DNA of 64,000 nucleotides from Pomacea canaliculata (GCF_003073045.1 NC_037590.1:43998296-44062295), one strand, 5' to 3'. Positions 12,001-25,480 are shown, counted from the first letter of the stretch. Notes: a model not told the origin generated them from the sequence alone. Numbers and translations are program-made.

Positions 12001-15000
12001 GACCTGCTACATCAAGCAACACGGGTTTGGCGGTGTCATGGTGTGGGCACCCGACCTGGATGACTTCTCGGGTACCAGCTGTCAAGAAGGAACGTACCCG
12101 TTGATGAACGCCGTCATCAAGGAACTCAACAGCCCATCATACGGAAACTGCCCCAGTCATATGTAAGGAAAATATTGGCTGTGTCATGGCCACTGACCCA
12201 TCGACAATACTTCCCTCTTTTCTTCCTTCGTCCATCCGTCCGTCTGTCCGTCCATTCGTCTTCTTACAGTCAATAATTGCGTGCGTCCATTTTTTGGTTC
12301 AATGTTCTCCTGTTTTCAGAATTCTACCGGTCTCCACTACTCGCTATCCGACTCCACAGCTTCACACCACACAGCCCCCATGGCACGTGGATACCACGCA
12401 TCCTCCATGTAAGTATCTCCATCTTATGGTCATCGCTTCTGCTACATTCATTCTGTTCTCTGGGTGGGGGGGAGGGCTTGGTGCAGTGAAGAGATTTTTT
12501 ATTGAGGCTGGACACACACTGGGTAATGTGCTGTTTGATTAACAAATTCATTTTTAGGTCTCTAAAAGTATAACTGTATGAAATTCAGACATACAGCTGT
12601 TTAATTTTAGAAACCTAGAAATTATAAAAAATGGGGTAAAACTTAAAATTTTTTCTATTTATTTCAAAGATGTAATTGAAAACTCACCGGTGATTTGCAG
12701 GTATCAGCCTCACACTAAATGATTGATTCAGACTTCAAAATAAACCGTGATTATTTAGTAAATAAATAATTGACAGTTTAAAAGACTATCTCTACAAAAA
12801 CAAACTTTCGTTACTGAAATTATCATAAAAATTAATGAAAATTTCAAACAGAAAATAAATTTTAAAATTAGAGTTCATCATTTAGTTAAAGCTGAATAGT
12901 TGGCTAATGCCTAATCTAAATAATCAGTCAACTAGACAAAAATATCGTTGGCTAAATTATCCAAGGATTATTGACTGACTTGAATCAGATATTCCGCTGG
13001 AGACCTGGGTGCCTCCATACACGACTAACCCTCCACACACGCCAAGCCCTTCATCAGGACATGGTAAGCCACCCGGCAAATGGCAGCAATGAGTGTTGGT
13101 GTCAGATCTGTAAACATCCAGAAAAAAACAAAACTGTTACTAAGAATGTTGAGTATCAACAATGTAAGTCTCCGAATTTTGCCTAAAGTACAATCCCACA
13201 TAAATTCTTTATTAGCGGAACAAAATGAAATAATTTGAATAAGAATGAAACGACAGAGTACAAAGCTAAGTTAAAATGAGGACTTAAATAATCTGTTCTT
13301 GTTCGTCCTCATCCATTGTCTCACATTTTTCCAGGTAACAACTTTGTGTAGTACTAATGTGCGGTTACCCTATTTATTTAAATAATTTTTATATTAATTA
13401 GCATGCACGATGAGGATTATGAGCCCAAAAATTGAACAGAGCAATTACTGTGACACCATACACGGATGAACGGGTGCCGTAAATGAAAAAAAAACTTTGT
13501 TCAAAAAGAATAGTTTACCTAATAGCATGAAACTGAGGTTATAAAAAACTGTTTTCAGGACTATCTGAAATATACGACTTTTCCTGCATGAATCTACACA
13601 ACGGCTTCTACCCCAACTCCCAATCACTGCGAACCAGTACTTACGTGTGTGATGCGAGGTTGTAGCACCACCTCCCCTGATGTGTATTCTCATACATCAG
13701 TTCATCATTCAGTGAGTGTAGGTCTCTAATACAATCATTCAGTTGCATTGCTGTAGGTCTCAAACATCATTCATCTGTAGTTCTCATACATCATTCATCG
13801 ACTGTAGGTCTCATTCATCATTCACTTGTCTGTAGGTCTCATACATATTCATTGCTGTAGTCTTCTCATACATCATTATCGACTGTAGGTCTCATTCATC
13901 ATTCACTGTCTGTGGTCTCATACATCATCAGTGACTGTAGTCTCATTCATCATTCCGTCTGTATGTCTCATACATCAATTTCATCGTACAAGACTGAAAA
14001 AATCATGGAAGTAAGGTATCATAAACTGTGTGTGAATGTCATGTTTGAGTCACTGTTTGTTTGTAGAATAAACTATCTGTTTTATATTTATGTTAGTATG
14101 AAATTCACGTGCAAGCAATTCCCAAAAACAAAAGTTTAGTTAGTCATAAACATTAATGGATGGTAGGCTCTATGAGTCAGGTTTATTGGCCTGCTTACTT
14201 TAGAATGTGTTTCTTTGTTCACGCTATCTTAGTAGCGCTTTTACATTTCGTAACATTTATAAAATCTTTCTCTCATCTTTGTGGACATTTTATTCATTTC
14301 AGTGAAGAGAATATGACCGAATTTAAATGTACTTTTAAAACATGCAGAACACCGGCCGTGTTTGCTCTTGGTAACCTTTGAGATAAGGTAGTATTAGCAA
14401 AATGGACAAAGAACCAAAAAAACTGTTTAACAGACTGACAGACAGTTTGAACGCTTGGGCACGAAGACCATCGCTGATAACAGTGAAGCTAGCAACGGAA
14501 AATCAGATATCTGGAAGACAGGTGGAAGATGTAAACAGTTTCAAGGACGACAGCTCCACTGTAGATATCCACACCGAGGCTGCGACAACAAACAGCGGGA
14601 CCTGTGGTCAGAACGGACAAGGTCTGGCACAAACATCACATCAGGTTCACCTGAGTACAATCTGCCCGTCCTTCATCGTGACCATGCTTTACACATGCGA
14701 TGTGTGGACTGCTTTCTGAAGCAGAGAGATGGTTGCAGGCATTCGGGAACCAATGCCCACAGACAGTGTCCGGACCTCCTACAAACAACATCACAACATC
14801 TAGCCAACAACCGTAAGAAGCATGGTGGCCACACTAGCAGGACACAAGAAACTTCTATTTGCGACTCTCAGCTCGTCTGGTCCAAGACCGTCGACCATGA
14901 ACTAGTGGACTGGTCATTTCGTGGAGGACCTGCTTGTTCAACATTAGCCAAGACTAACATGGTGGAGGGTTCTGTCTATCCATGCTCTTTCCCCCAATTA

Positions 15001-16397
15001 AATTTTTTACAATTAAAAAACTTCTAACTCAGGGAGCAGGGTACTGTCACAGTAAACTGCTTTATAAACCCTTTATTTTGTAAAGCTTTCAGTGTATGTT
15101 TCAAAAACCAGTCCGTTGTCTCGCTCATCGACATAATGGTTGCTAGAGGCAACTCTCGTCACGGCGTGTATACCACGTGACACCTACATGTGAAAACAAT
15201 TGATAGTCTAAAAGCGGTGACCTGAGTTTGACCTCTTTTCTTTCTTCTCTGCTAATCCCCCCCCCACCCTGGAGCAGAGGGCCGGACCTCTGTTGTGTGT
15301 GTACATTTTGTAGACATGTATCTCGAGAACAAAAGATTCCATAAAATGTATCTTGCACTAAACTGTAAACAGTATTAGAAAATAAAGTTGCTCTCCAATA
15401 GAATTTAAAAATCCCAGTGCTTTATCACTCATATTTAACAGTTATTCTGTTTCTGAAAATATTGTAGTTAAACCATTTGTTTAAAAATAATTTTGTTTTC
15501 AAGAAAAACTATCTGATTAGGCAGACGAAGAGCTGCGGTATGGGTAACTGATTGCATAGAGGGTTGGGAAGGTCAGGCAGGAGGGATGAGGAGATGGGCA
15601 CCGCTGTCACGTGGTCCAAGAAAAGTGAGGTCTCAACACCTCCCCATCAACATAAAGTCAGGGATGACTTTACCTTTACCTTTAAGTGCATTCCTGCTCT
15701 TTTATTGCAATTACTAAACTTCTGTCTCCAGATTGCTTACGCGTGAAGTGGTGCCCAAGGCAGACGTACGACAGAAACCACTGAGGACTGCGTTGTCACC
15801 CTCGTGTGTCCGAACACGATTCACTCACCCAGACCACTTCCATCCAAACACATTGAAAACGTATCTGATCGTCCGTCCGTCCATCCTAACGTCTGTCTTT
15901 CTGGCCTGCAAGTAAACAGTCACTCATCGATAATCTTAATCAAACATGAAACTCATCAATAGATATGTGCAGACAGCTGCTTTCAAGTATAATCTTTGAA
16001 TCCAGCAACAATGATTCGCCACCCTGTTGCACACCATATTAAGTAAATATAAACTTTTCTACCAAAGGTTTGAAGGTGAACGCAGACAAAGTGTGAATAT
16101 CTTGTTTCGTAGAACTGTCTCTTCTTGTCTAGATACAAACCTGTTTTCTTCTCAAATCCAGCTTGGAGTGAAGATTAAGATTCCAATCTGTTGGTCATGT
16201 TTTCTGTGAGACCATAAGCTTCTGCTCGGGGAGGTCTGACGTGGTGTACAGAAACCTCCAATGACTGCAGCAAGTAATCCAGTGTGGAGTCATGTTGCCT
16301 AACGAAAGCCCAGTGTCCCATAGTCTGAATTCATAGTCGGTCCAGAGCTGCCAGAACCCGATCATCGAGCCCGAGTGCTACAACTACCCTGCCGTGA
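9061..16397 (+). CDS. Chitinase gene B, GH18 plus two CBM14, contig 1 copy with many indels
   Basis: Second copy of gene B. Exons by alignment to 27703-35087: 9061-9128 (signal peptide), 9281-9488, 9657-9920 (catalytic exon), 10651-10778, 11004-11127, 11253-11434, 11716-11835, 12002-12162, linker exons 12320-12408 and 12989-13063, first CBM14 at 13559-13658 and 15732-15860, second CBM14 at 16215-16397. Exons 5, 7, 8, 9 and 10 have exactly the partner's length. Exons 1, 2, 3, 4, 6, 11, 12 and 13 differ by a few bases, up to 18 in exon 2, and do not translate cleanly. Error density rises toward the contig end, which points to poor consensus and not decay. The encoded protein should match that of the partner copy. 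Confidence 0.8.
10843..10945. repeat. A/C-rich tandem repeat in intron 4 of gene B, contig 1 copy
   Basis: Repeats of the type acaccacaacaaaaagaaaac. The partner intron (about 29415-29475) carries a shorter version. The long Lys/Thr/Gln-rich open frames across it are repeat artefacts. Confidence 0.8.
13690..13985. repeat. About 27-bp minisatellite in intron 11 of gene B, contig 1 copy
   Basis: Units of the form tgtaggtctcatacatcatt with catcgac or cactgtc spacers. The array is about 300 bp here and about 490 bp in the partner copy. It begins about 30 bases after the exon 11 donor. Confidence 0.9.
14402..14960 (+). mobile_element. LINE reverse-transcriptase 3' fragment in intron 11 of gene B, contig 1 copy
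   Basis: Pieces in different frames match the C-terminal part of a common non-LTR retrotransposon RT: ITVKLA, EDVNSFK, SSTVDIHT, then SFIVTMLYTCDVWTAF (the usual form is a leucine-rich LLYGCETWT motif), followed by an AGHKKLLFAT-like block. The fragment is frameshifted, 5' truncated and old. It lies in the same position in both copies, so it inserted before they separated. The clade is not assigned. Confidence 0.65.
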
Positions 16398-16502
16398 GCG
16401 ATGCCGGCAGCCATCTGTTGTTGTCAAGCACTAGATTCCGTAAACAAACCGGATAACTGTGCCTGACCGATTTTTTGCAAAATGAGTGATGCACTGGTGA
16501 TA

Positions 16503-16508
16503 AATAAA
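16503..16508 (+). terminator. Polyadenylation signal of gene B, contig 1 copy
   Basis: AATAAA lies about 105 bases after the stop, in the same context as in the partner copy. Confidence 0.65.
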
Positions 16509-16616
16509 CATGTTCTTGGTCATCTACGATCTTGTATGACTTTTGCACTGTGAAACGGGGACAACTGCACGTGCGTTCAAGAACTAAATACATAGATCCA
16601 CACACCACATGAAAAA

Positions 16617-16710
16617 ACAACACACCCACACACACACACACACACACACCACACATGAACACCACACACAACACATAGAATCATACACACATTAAACACA
16701 CACACACAGC
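16617..16710. repeat. CA microsatellite downstream of gene B, contig 1 copy
   Basis: Interrupted CA runs. The partner has an uninterrupted run of about 80 bases at 35303. Confidence 0.85.
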
Positions 16711-17680
16711 ATGCACAGCCACTTACACTCTATCTTACCTGATGAATAAACAAGAAGAACTATACAACTAAAGCTATGTCCCAAATAGCCACACCACATT
16801 CAAGCAAGACACAAACAACATTACTCTGTATAAAAGCGTGCTAAGCACAGTTACGCATCAACAATAAACGTTGATAGGATGATAAACATTTAACAATTTT
16901 AAACGAATAAACACTGGCCTGTCAAAACACTATTAGGACTTCCGATCACATGGTAAGTCAGCCAAATCAATCACAAAGTGCTCGTTAGCCGCACATAACA
17001 ATGGATGCGAGAACAGTTCTCAAGTAACACATATAAAGAAATAAATGTGATTAATGTTTAGAAGTGAGTGTATAAAGAAAAGCAGTTAGAAAAATCGAGG
17101 AAATATAATTCATAATTCTATCATAATGCCTTCAAAAAAACCCCATGGTTAAAAAAAGCCTTCAGCAAACATTAATAATCTTCGGAGAATGCTACACCTA
17201 ACTAAGATTTGTTTTTTGTTGTTTTGTTTCCTTGGTTTGTTTGTTTTTGATGTTTAAGTTTGCAATTTGTTGTCTCTTGCACCTAATATTTTCATTGTGA
17301 GTTATCTGACACACACATAATTTCGTTCCGTATGACAAATAAGACCTGCCCTCATCAGGCTGGACACACGCAGAAGCACACATTCCCGATCAACTCAGAT
17401 TTAAAATATAAACTCTTCACTCCAATCTGGCGAAGTCCCAGATTTTTATAGTTATAAGTCACTTGGCTCTATTCATATTCATTTAAAGTCCACAACTTTT
17501 TCATCTGCTAACTGTGACCGAAAGAAGTATGTTAGACTGAATTCTCTATGGTTTTGAAGTTTGTTACATCTCGCCATTTGTGGATTCGACATGTGTTCCA
17601 AATCCAAAATGCAATAACACTATATTTACTTTCTACTATGTACCATCACAATTATACGTTTAGTGTGTTCGTTTTTTAAG

Positions 17681-17744
17681 ATTAATAAATGACTTTTGTC
17701 TATCGCTTGCTTCTCTTAATCTCCATAACACAAAGTTGTGTCCT
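17681..17744 (+). CDS. First exon of CBM14 gene E, contig 1 copy, corrupted
   Basis: Aligns with the signal-peptide exon at 36400-36463 (shared blocks cttttgtctatcg-like and ccataacacaaagttg) but has no usable ATG frame. Contig 1 ends before the second exon of E. The poor match is explained by the low quality of this contig end. Confidence 0.5.
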
Positions 17745-17879
17745 GTTTCTTTTGCATTCTCACCAGAAATTGTTAAATGTCAACTGTCCATACTTTAATA
17801 TCTATTGCTCACTCTCTCCTTATGCTTATCTGCTTACTTATATTCCGGTTTGTTAAACATTAACGAAATATAACTTTAC

Positions 17880-18465
17880 TATACAACCCAGACCAACAAA
17901 CCAACAAAACAACACACAAGCAACAAGCATAATAAAGCAGCCAACCAACCACCACCATACGAGACAAAGCAACAATCTATTCACATAATGCATTTCAAAA
18001 GAAATAAAATCACACAACACATAACACACACAAACAATCTACAACACACAACCAAAAACACAACCAGATACAATTCATATTTCCCAATCTACCTACCCTA
18101 TCAACACAATAACTCCTCCACTTAACAAAACACAACAAACACCCACCACGCACACATAAATCACACAACAAACACACCTCAGCAGCACTCTATTACCATA
18201 TAATCTACCCAACCCAAAACGAAACGTTAAGACTATCAGTCTCACCTCCCCTGTCGATTTCTACCTTTACCATCTCCCTATCCCTCTCTCACACACACAC
18301 ACAGACACACACCTATAATTGACACACATACACTCTTCCCATATCCCCTGAACATTCCACCACACACCACGACTGTCTACCAAGCTGCATGCCCGCCCTA
18401 CCCTTCTCACCCCAGAATCCAACCCCACCTCTCTAAGTTCTCTGTTAACCCTCATCGTCCCTCTC
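17880..18465. other. G-depleted, low-quality end of contig 1
   Basis: The plus strand is almost devoid of G (runs of aac, caa, acacac) over several hundred bases. It still aligns loosely to about 36500-36960, where base composition is normal. A one-sided base bias that starts near a contig end and stops at the N gap suggests a single-read or badly polished consensus. Confidence 0.7.
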
Positions 18466-18565
18466 NNNNNNNNNNNNNNNNNNNNNNNNNNNNNNNNNNN
18501 NNNNNNNNNNNNNNNNNNNNNNNNNNNNNNNNNNNNNNNNNNNNNNNNNNNNNNNNNNNNNNNNN
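18466..18565. other. 100-N scaffold gap between contigs 1 and 2
   Basis: Exactly 100 N, the usual placeholder for a gap of unknown size. The sequence after it repeats the block that precedes it. Confidence 0.99.
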
Positions 18566-18630
18566 CAAGTTTGCAGTAATCTGATCATGGAGTAAATATA
18601 ACCAGCGGAATGCTCAATTTCTTTGTAAAG

Positions 18631-21600
18631 ATGCTAATTAAAGCTGCATTTTCTGCTTCTGTAATTGCTGTACTGTGTACACCAGAGCAACAGGTAATTG
18701 TTTCATTTTATATTTCTTAAATAAAATGTGCATCAAATAGTTAAGACATCTGGAGTCTCTCTTCTTCCTCTCCTCACACAACGGAGACGGAAGACGGAGA
18801 GAGAGAAGGGGAGAAAGTAGGAGAGAAAAGAAAGAAAGACTGAAAGAGACTAAAATAAAGTTGAACCATCAATAGAAACTATTCAATACTAAGGTTTGTT
18901 CTATGTATGAAGTTACACTGGTTTGATGTATTGATTGATGTACATATAAAATAAATGACTGGCCGCACTGACCACGTGTTTGCTAGCCTCGCTCCGGCGC
19001 GTGTGTTACTTCACCAACTGGGCGCAGTACCGCAATGGCAAGGGTCGCTACGTGCCGGAAAATGTAGATCCCTTCATGTGCACTCACTACATCTACGCCT
19101 TCTCAGCGTTCGACGAGAACAACAGGATCAGAGCTTTCGAGTGGAACGACGAGTCGAAAGAGTGGTCGACTGGCATGTATGAACTGATTTCAGTTACAGA
19201 CAACTAAACACATCCAGTTACAATCCTGATGTCTGTCTTGTTGACATTTCCTCTGCAGATGGATGTTTGTAGACATGTATGTTAAGAACGAAGGGATATA
19301 AGTCGTGTTTTGCCCCTAGGTTCACCGAGCCAGAAACAATATCCATCCCGCCCCACTGAAGCTTTATACACAGGTCGCTCTGTTTGCTGTCCTCACCTGA
19401 TGTGTGCTCCTCGTGACCTTGTTTCCTAGGTGATGATTTCAGTTTTCAAGTTTCTTACACTTTTCCAGGTGAAACAATTCAATCAGCTGAAGTTGAAAAA
19501 ACCAGCCCTGAAGACTTGCTGGCGGTTGGCGGGCTTGGAATGTAGGGTCAGGGCCGTTTACACAAATGGTTGCTACGCAACAGTCGCGCGCTCGTTTCAT
19601 CGAGAGCGCCATCGAATTCGTGAGGAAGTGGGGATTCGATGGCCTTGACGTGGACTGGGAATATCCAGCCAACAGGGGCAGTCCCCCCGAAGATCGGGAC
19701 AACTTTACATTTTTGATTAAAGTAAGGAAAGTTGACTGGACAGTGCAAAGGTCTTTACACAGGTTCCTTCTCTTACTTCCTTCCTTCTCTCCCTGACAGC
19801 GACATTCAACACATCACAACTATACTCAGATACGTAGTGAGAACTATGGTCACCCTCGGTTAGGTCAAAAATACTGTACAATGATTCTTCCGCTGAATAC
19901 TTAAAAGTCTGTTCAAAATAAAATCTCAGCTTAATATGAAAATATGTATACATGTACATGCATATCTAAGTGTACATGCGTTCGCAGCATGTGTTACATG
20001 GATAAGTCTGTGTATGTCTCCTGCTACATAATATGTATATTGAATTAGCTGTAAGAGCTGATGTGTGTGCGCGCGCGTGTGTGCGTTGTGTGTTTGTGTG
20101 TTTTGTCCTTAACAGGTTAGCTGCGTGCGGCATTCGAGAGTGAATCTTTGAGCACAGGTCGCCCCCGCCTCCTGCTGTCAGCTGCTGTTGGTGCCGGCAA
20201 GAGCAAGATCGACACCGCCTACAACATCCCGGCCCTCATGCTGTAAGTCATCATGAGTCAGTATACTGTGTGTGGTTCATCATGTCTAGAGTGTAGAATG
20301 TGAAATACCATTTATACATGTAACTTCCCAGTGAAAGCTTTGGAAGAGCGACAATCCATTCCAAACCAACAATGGCCAGGAAGACAAACATTCTGAACAC
20401 GACCGCCTTTCATACCTGGCGGCTGCCAGAACACTCGCAAACAAAGTTGCGCACCTGTTGTTACTCTTGCTGTCGGATGAATATTTTTATTTCCCGGTAT
20501 TATGTTGTCTCGACACGTGGGACTTGGTTTTCTCAGATACTTGGACTTTGCAAGCATCATGTCTATGACCTGCACGGCGCCTGGGAGACCCACACAGGTC
20601 ATCACACAGCACTGTTCCCAGAAGTGACGAAACTGGCGATGACCGATACCTGAATGTGGTCAGTATAATCTGCAAGTTTATCAAAAACAGCAGCTGCTAG
20701 CATCCTTAAAGGCGTGTATCTTCGTGTCACTCTTCTTACCCGCAACGGGAATAATCAACTTTGAAATTAGAGGCTGTAATTAGAATTACTCGGTTACAAT
20801 TAATACAACAGCACTAAGTAGTTAAACGACAGACGCTGCTCAAGACAGTCGTTGTCGTTTGCAGGACTTCGCAGTCAACTACTGGGTGCAGCTCGGAGCC
20901 CCCAAGGAGAAGCTGAACGTTGGCCTTTCCACCTACTGGAGAACCTTCACCTTGTCCTCCCTCCCAGACCGGTCTGGGGGTTCCAGTCTCGGGGCCAGGA
21001 AACGAGGGTGCACAGACAGGCGAAAAGAGCGTCCTGCCTACTACGAAGTGAGTCATCTCCCTTTGTCCATCGACGACGTGTAGAGTGATGAATGTTTATT
21101 CTGTTGGGGAAATGGGAGATAATTTCTTGGTGGTCAGTAGGAGAGTAATGTCCCTTACCCTAAGTGGATCCAGAAGGCTGGTTTCTGGTTTGTCTCGTCC
21201 CTTGGTCTTTGACGACTTTGGCTTCTACTGTTGCCTTCTGTTGAGTTTTCTTCTGCGTCGTATACCTGTGCTTTTATTTGTTAGATGCCAGCTCCAAGTA
21301 GTTTCTTTTCACAAAACACGAGCTTTTTTTTCATTTGGTGATTTACTTGTTTCCCCTTCTCTACGTTGATAGAATTTTGTTTGTGATTTAGTGACTTCAC
21401 ATTGTCATCTGCGGACTTTGTGATTCATTGCTACAGTTTGTGCTGTATGTGTAGAGTACAGCTCTGTGTGTACACGGCTGTAGGTCCGATAAAAGTGTGT
21501 TTATTTTGTCTCTTGCTTCACGGACTTCTCCACTCTTTGCTGCTTCGAGGTAACTTACATTTGCTTGGTTCCAGAATTGACGAACTGGTGCTCCTAGTAT

Positions 21601-24600
21601 TTATCATTGTTGTATTGTGTTTTGTGCCCGCACATCATCATCATCATCACCACCACCACCACCACCACACCGCTATTATCATTAAATGTTAATCTATGGG
21701 TTGAAAAGAACTTGTCCTGTTTACACATAAGGCAAGATGTATGAGCTTGTCGCTCTAGTCGTCGACTGCCATGTTTCCTCTCTCAGGTGTGCGACATGCT
21801 GAGCAGTGGAGGCCAGAAGCACCAAGACCGTGAGCAGTTTGTCCCTTACGTCACCAAAGGTGACCAGTGGGCGGCGGTGATGACGTCGCCAGCATCACCA
21901 CGAAGGTGAGCAACCTTTGAACTTCGACTGTGCCCCAGTTTGTATCAGGTGTAATCCACGCTTGCTGCTTTAAATTAACGACACAATTTAATTGTTGATA
22001 GTAAATTAATATTTTTGCAACACAACATCTACCTGACCATTACCTCGTCCATCGTCTTTAGTTTAGACGGCCATACCCCGGTCTTAATCTTGTATACTTG
22101 CCAGTGAGTCGCCATGTATCCCGGGTGGTGCAGACGAGTTGTACATCGTCTGTCTAGTGTCATCACACACGTGTCACCCACACCTGCTGACTGTGACTAC
22201 CACAATGTCCCAGAGGCTTGGTTCTTCCATATTTATATGTGACCTGTGATGTCTGTTTGTGTAGACCTGCTATGTCAAGCAACAAGGGTTTGGTGGTGTC
22301 ATGGTGTGGACACCAGATGATGACGACTTCTCGGGTAGCAGCTGTCAAGAAGGAAAATACCCTCTGATGACCGCCATCATCAAGGAACTCAACAACCCAT
22401 CCTTCGCAAACTGTCCTGGGTAAAACATTCGTTTGTTGTTTTCACATTCCAGTTCTTGTTTTTATTTTTGGTTCGTTTATTTGTTCATTGGTTTATTTGC
22501 ACTTTTGTTGCGTGATGTTTTTATTTTTGGTTCGTTTGCTCGCTTATTTTATCATTGGTTTGTTTGTCTTCTTTTGTTTATTACACATTGCGGAATACAG
22601 GATATAAAAATATATATCGCTATCTTGTTTTTACTGTGGGAACTGTTACTGAGATGACCACTGGGGAGAACAACAGTTGCTAGTTAATTCTTTTGAGCAG
22701 TTAAAGCGAAGGAGAGAAGGGAGAGGGGCTAGGGAGGGACATTGAGGCTGAGAAAAGAGTAAGATAGACAGAAACAGAGAAACAAGCAAAGAAAAATAAG
22801 AAGAAAAAGAAGTCAAGAAAAGGAGTAAACTTTAGGATTTATAGCTAACAGATTGATTGTTGTTGTTGTTCTCAGAGGCGGACAACAGACAAAGTTCGGC
22901 GAGGTACACACAACACGTAAGTATCATCCTGTTTTCTTCCAGTCCGAGGCTTTCAACATCGCCAACAGCAAAACATAGTTTTCCTCTACACCCGCCTCAT
23001 GGCTATAAATCAGACACAAATTAATTGTACTTTTTGTTACATTAATCTTTCTTTCTTTTTTTCAGTGCCAGCAGGTTTGACAACTTTAGTACAAATTGTA
23101 AACTGATGTGACAAAAATATTTTATCTTAAAAATCAGCTGGTACTTCAGACACTAAGATTTTGTTGCAAATGATAGAAACAGGACAAAGCAGCAATCCTA
23201 CAGCTGGACAGGTTGATATAAATTAAATTCATGTTCAGTCAAGCTTTCCTACACACAAGATGATCACAGTCTGAGTAGTCATATGTTATGTTTCTTTTTG
23301 TACCACAGGTAGTAAAACACAGGTAAACACAGTAAAACAAGCTCGAACATAGATGCAAAGTTGAAGTAATTTTTAAAATTATTGTACAAATATACAGTAT
23401 GCTATAGTATTGACTAATCTATCAGCTCACACTTCAGTTATGGCTCTCGCTAACTTATCATCTAACACCTGGCTTTCGTGTGCATTACAGCATTTATACC
23501 CACATGGACGCCGGTCACTACCCCACAGTCTTCACATCACAGTAAGTGTGTGTGAGAGAGAGAGAAAGATCAAAAGAGAACAAGACCACGTTCATAGTTC
23601 TATTTAATTCCAAACAAAAAAAAGAATTTACACTGCCAAGCACAAAGCAACTGTAATCCCCATCTTGTGAACTGACAGAAATTCGAAATTTCATTTCAGC
23701 TCACACACCGCAACAATACTGGGAAAACCCACAGCACAGTCAAGCTTCCAAACAACAGTTTCTCTACACACCACAGTTCTTACACACCTTTACTGTTTCT
23801 ATCTCTTTCAATAATTAGCCGAGGGCTGGTTGATGAAACTGCTGATGAACTGATAATTGATGAGACTGACGACAGCAAGCTCTACAGGACAGGTGTTCAA
23901 AGACACAACTAAGTTGTGAAGTCGTCGCCGTGGACTGTGTCACATAAATTTCAAAACAAAAATGCTGCCTCTAGGGGTTGACATAGTTACCTCTGGTGTA
24001 CTAAGGGATGTAGGCACACCTGTGGGGATGGGCGACCTTCGAGGTCATTCTCTTGGCCCGATGGTCCTTCTCCTCCTCCACTGACGATTCTGTCCGCTTC
24101 CTTGTAGCTGCTGTCCTCAAGATGGAGGCACAGCTCCTCTCCTTGACACGTAGCTCGTCTGTGTTGCAATGCTTCATAAACTTGTTAAATATTTTTTGCA
24201 GCACTCTATGAAGTAGACAACATGTATTTTTCTTGCATCAACTTGCACAATGGCTTCTATCCCGATCCTCTTCACTGCGACCAGTACTTCGCCTGTGTCA
24301 GCCAGGTCAGTTTTCTCATCTTGTGTATCACTTACTCCATGTATACGACTTTGTCCACAAAAAGGATTACATAGAAGTGGGAGGATATAAATTACACTTT
24401 TAAGATGAAGAGAAATTATTTTAGAGAAAAGAAGTAAAAGAAAAATGACGACGAAAGGTAACAAAGGAGAGAATGGAACAGAAGGATAAAGAAAAAAAAA
24501 CCAGATGAAGTAAGAAACCAAAGAATAAACGACAGGACGAAATAAAGCATCGAAGTATTTTACTGGCAGACTAAAGGAATGTGTGGCAGAAACTCACTTG

Positions 24601-25343
24601 GAATGAGTAAAGGTAAACGGTGACCTTTCTGTACTCAGGTCGCCTACGGGGTGAAATGCGAACAGGGCAAGAGATACAACAAAGACAAACAGGACTGTGT
24701 GGTGTCAGTTGGTGACTGTCCTCTCATCTGGCAACAACCTACCATTCCGCCTCCAACTCCCTCTCCGATTGGTATCTATCCCCCCGTGTGTGTGTGTGAG
24801 AGAGAGAGAAGATATATTTACAAATGCTGTTGCAATGTGTGTATATATTGATGTCTAGAGTTTCTTGGTGCATGTGTGTACAGAAGTTAAGTACAACTAG
24901 TCTTCACATAGAGTCATTACTAAATTATATTCATAGAAGTTTTAAGATGTTCTGTAGTTGCTCTGATAAATGTTCACACTTTTGCTGGAGGTATGATCTT
25001 GAAGAAATAAAGAATCAATCGATCGATCAATTCAATATATATATATATCGTTTTCTTTTCTCTTCTTCTATCTTCCTCTGTCTGCCTGTCAGACATGATG
25101 GCTAACCGTTGAAATCTGTCAGGAGAAATGAACATTGCCTGTTTGTTTGTTTAAATGCAGAGCACTTCTGTTCGTTGAGGGCGGAATGGCGTGTACAGAT
25201 ACCCGAGCGACTGCAACACGTACATCCAGTGTGTGTCGGGTGTAGCCTACCCGAAACAGTGCTACCGGGGTCTGGTGTTTAGCGAGTCGATGATGACGTG
25301 TGAGAATCCGATAATGGTTCCGGAGTGCTACTACCAGGGGTGA
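18631..25343 (+). CDS. Chitinase gene A: signal peptide, GH18 catalytic domain, linker, two CBM14 domains
   Basis: Secreted GH18 chitinase; the family cleaves beta-1,4 linkages in chitin by substrate-assisted catalysis. Thirteen exons: 18631-18693 (MLIKAAFSASVIAVL signal), 18987-19176 (RRVCYFTNWAQYR, first barrel strand), 19469-19721 ([17 protein letters not shown], proton-donor Glu present), 20116-20242, 20537-20658 (YDLHG), 20865-21047, 21787-21905, 22265-22419 ([12 protein letters not shown]), Pro/Thr linker exons 22876-22916 and 23491-23541, CBM14 split over 24202-24305 and 24639-24771, second CBM14 25161-25343. Expected length is about 577 residues. The ATG directly follows an AG, so a 5' UTR intron is likely, as in B and E. 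Exon 1 is one base out of phase, and exons 3, 4, 5, 6 and 7 differ by small indels from the clean paralogue B. The contig 1 copy has different indels, so the gene is probably intact in the animal. Confidence 0.88.
21630..21670. repeat. CAT/CAC trinucleotide run in intron 6 of gene A
   Basis: A short (cat)n(cac)n tract, also present at about 2026-2060 in the contig 1 copy. Confidence 0.8.
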
Positions 25344-25480
25344 TGACCCGCCCTTCGTCTCACCTGAGTCCGCCCCCAGGTCCCCGTCACATCCACACCT
25401 GGTGCACACCTGGCTGATGTGCCGGTTGTACGACACGGCGTGTGCTGGACTTTCTAAACTCCTTTTGAAGTGTGAATCAC

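Larger units (their letters stand above)
1..18465. repeat. Contig 1: second copy of the A-B chitinase block
   Basis: This contig aligns end to end with 19597 to about 36960. Base 1 pairs with base 19597 and base 18465 with about 36960. Exons, introns, intergenic DNA and microsatellites are all shared in the same order. Differences are mainly one-base indels in homopolymers plus five larger events: a 372-bp MITE at 2463, a 460-bp tandem unit at 7799, and length changes in arrays near 7384, 11890 and 13690. Identity in introns is far higher than between paralogues A and B, so this is a haplotig or a very young duplication. Identity was judged by eye. Confidence 0.9.
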
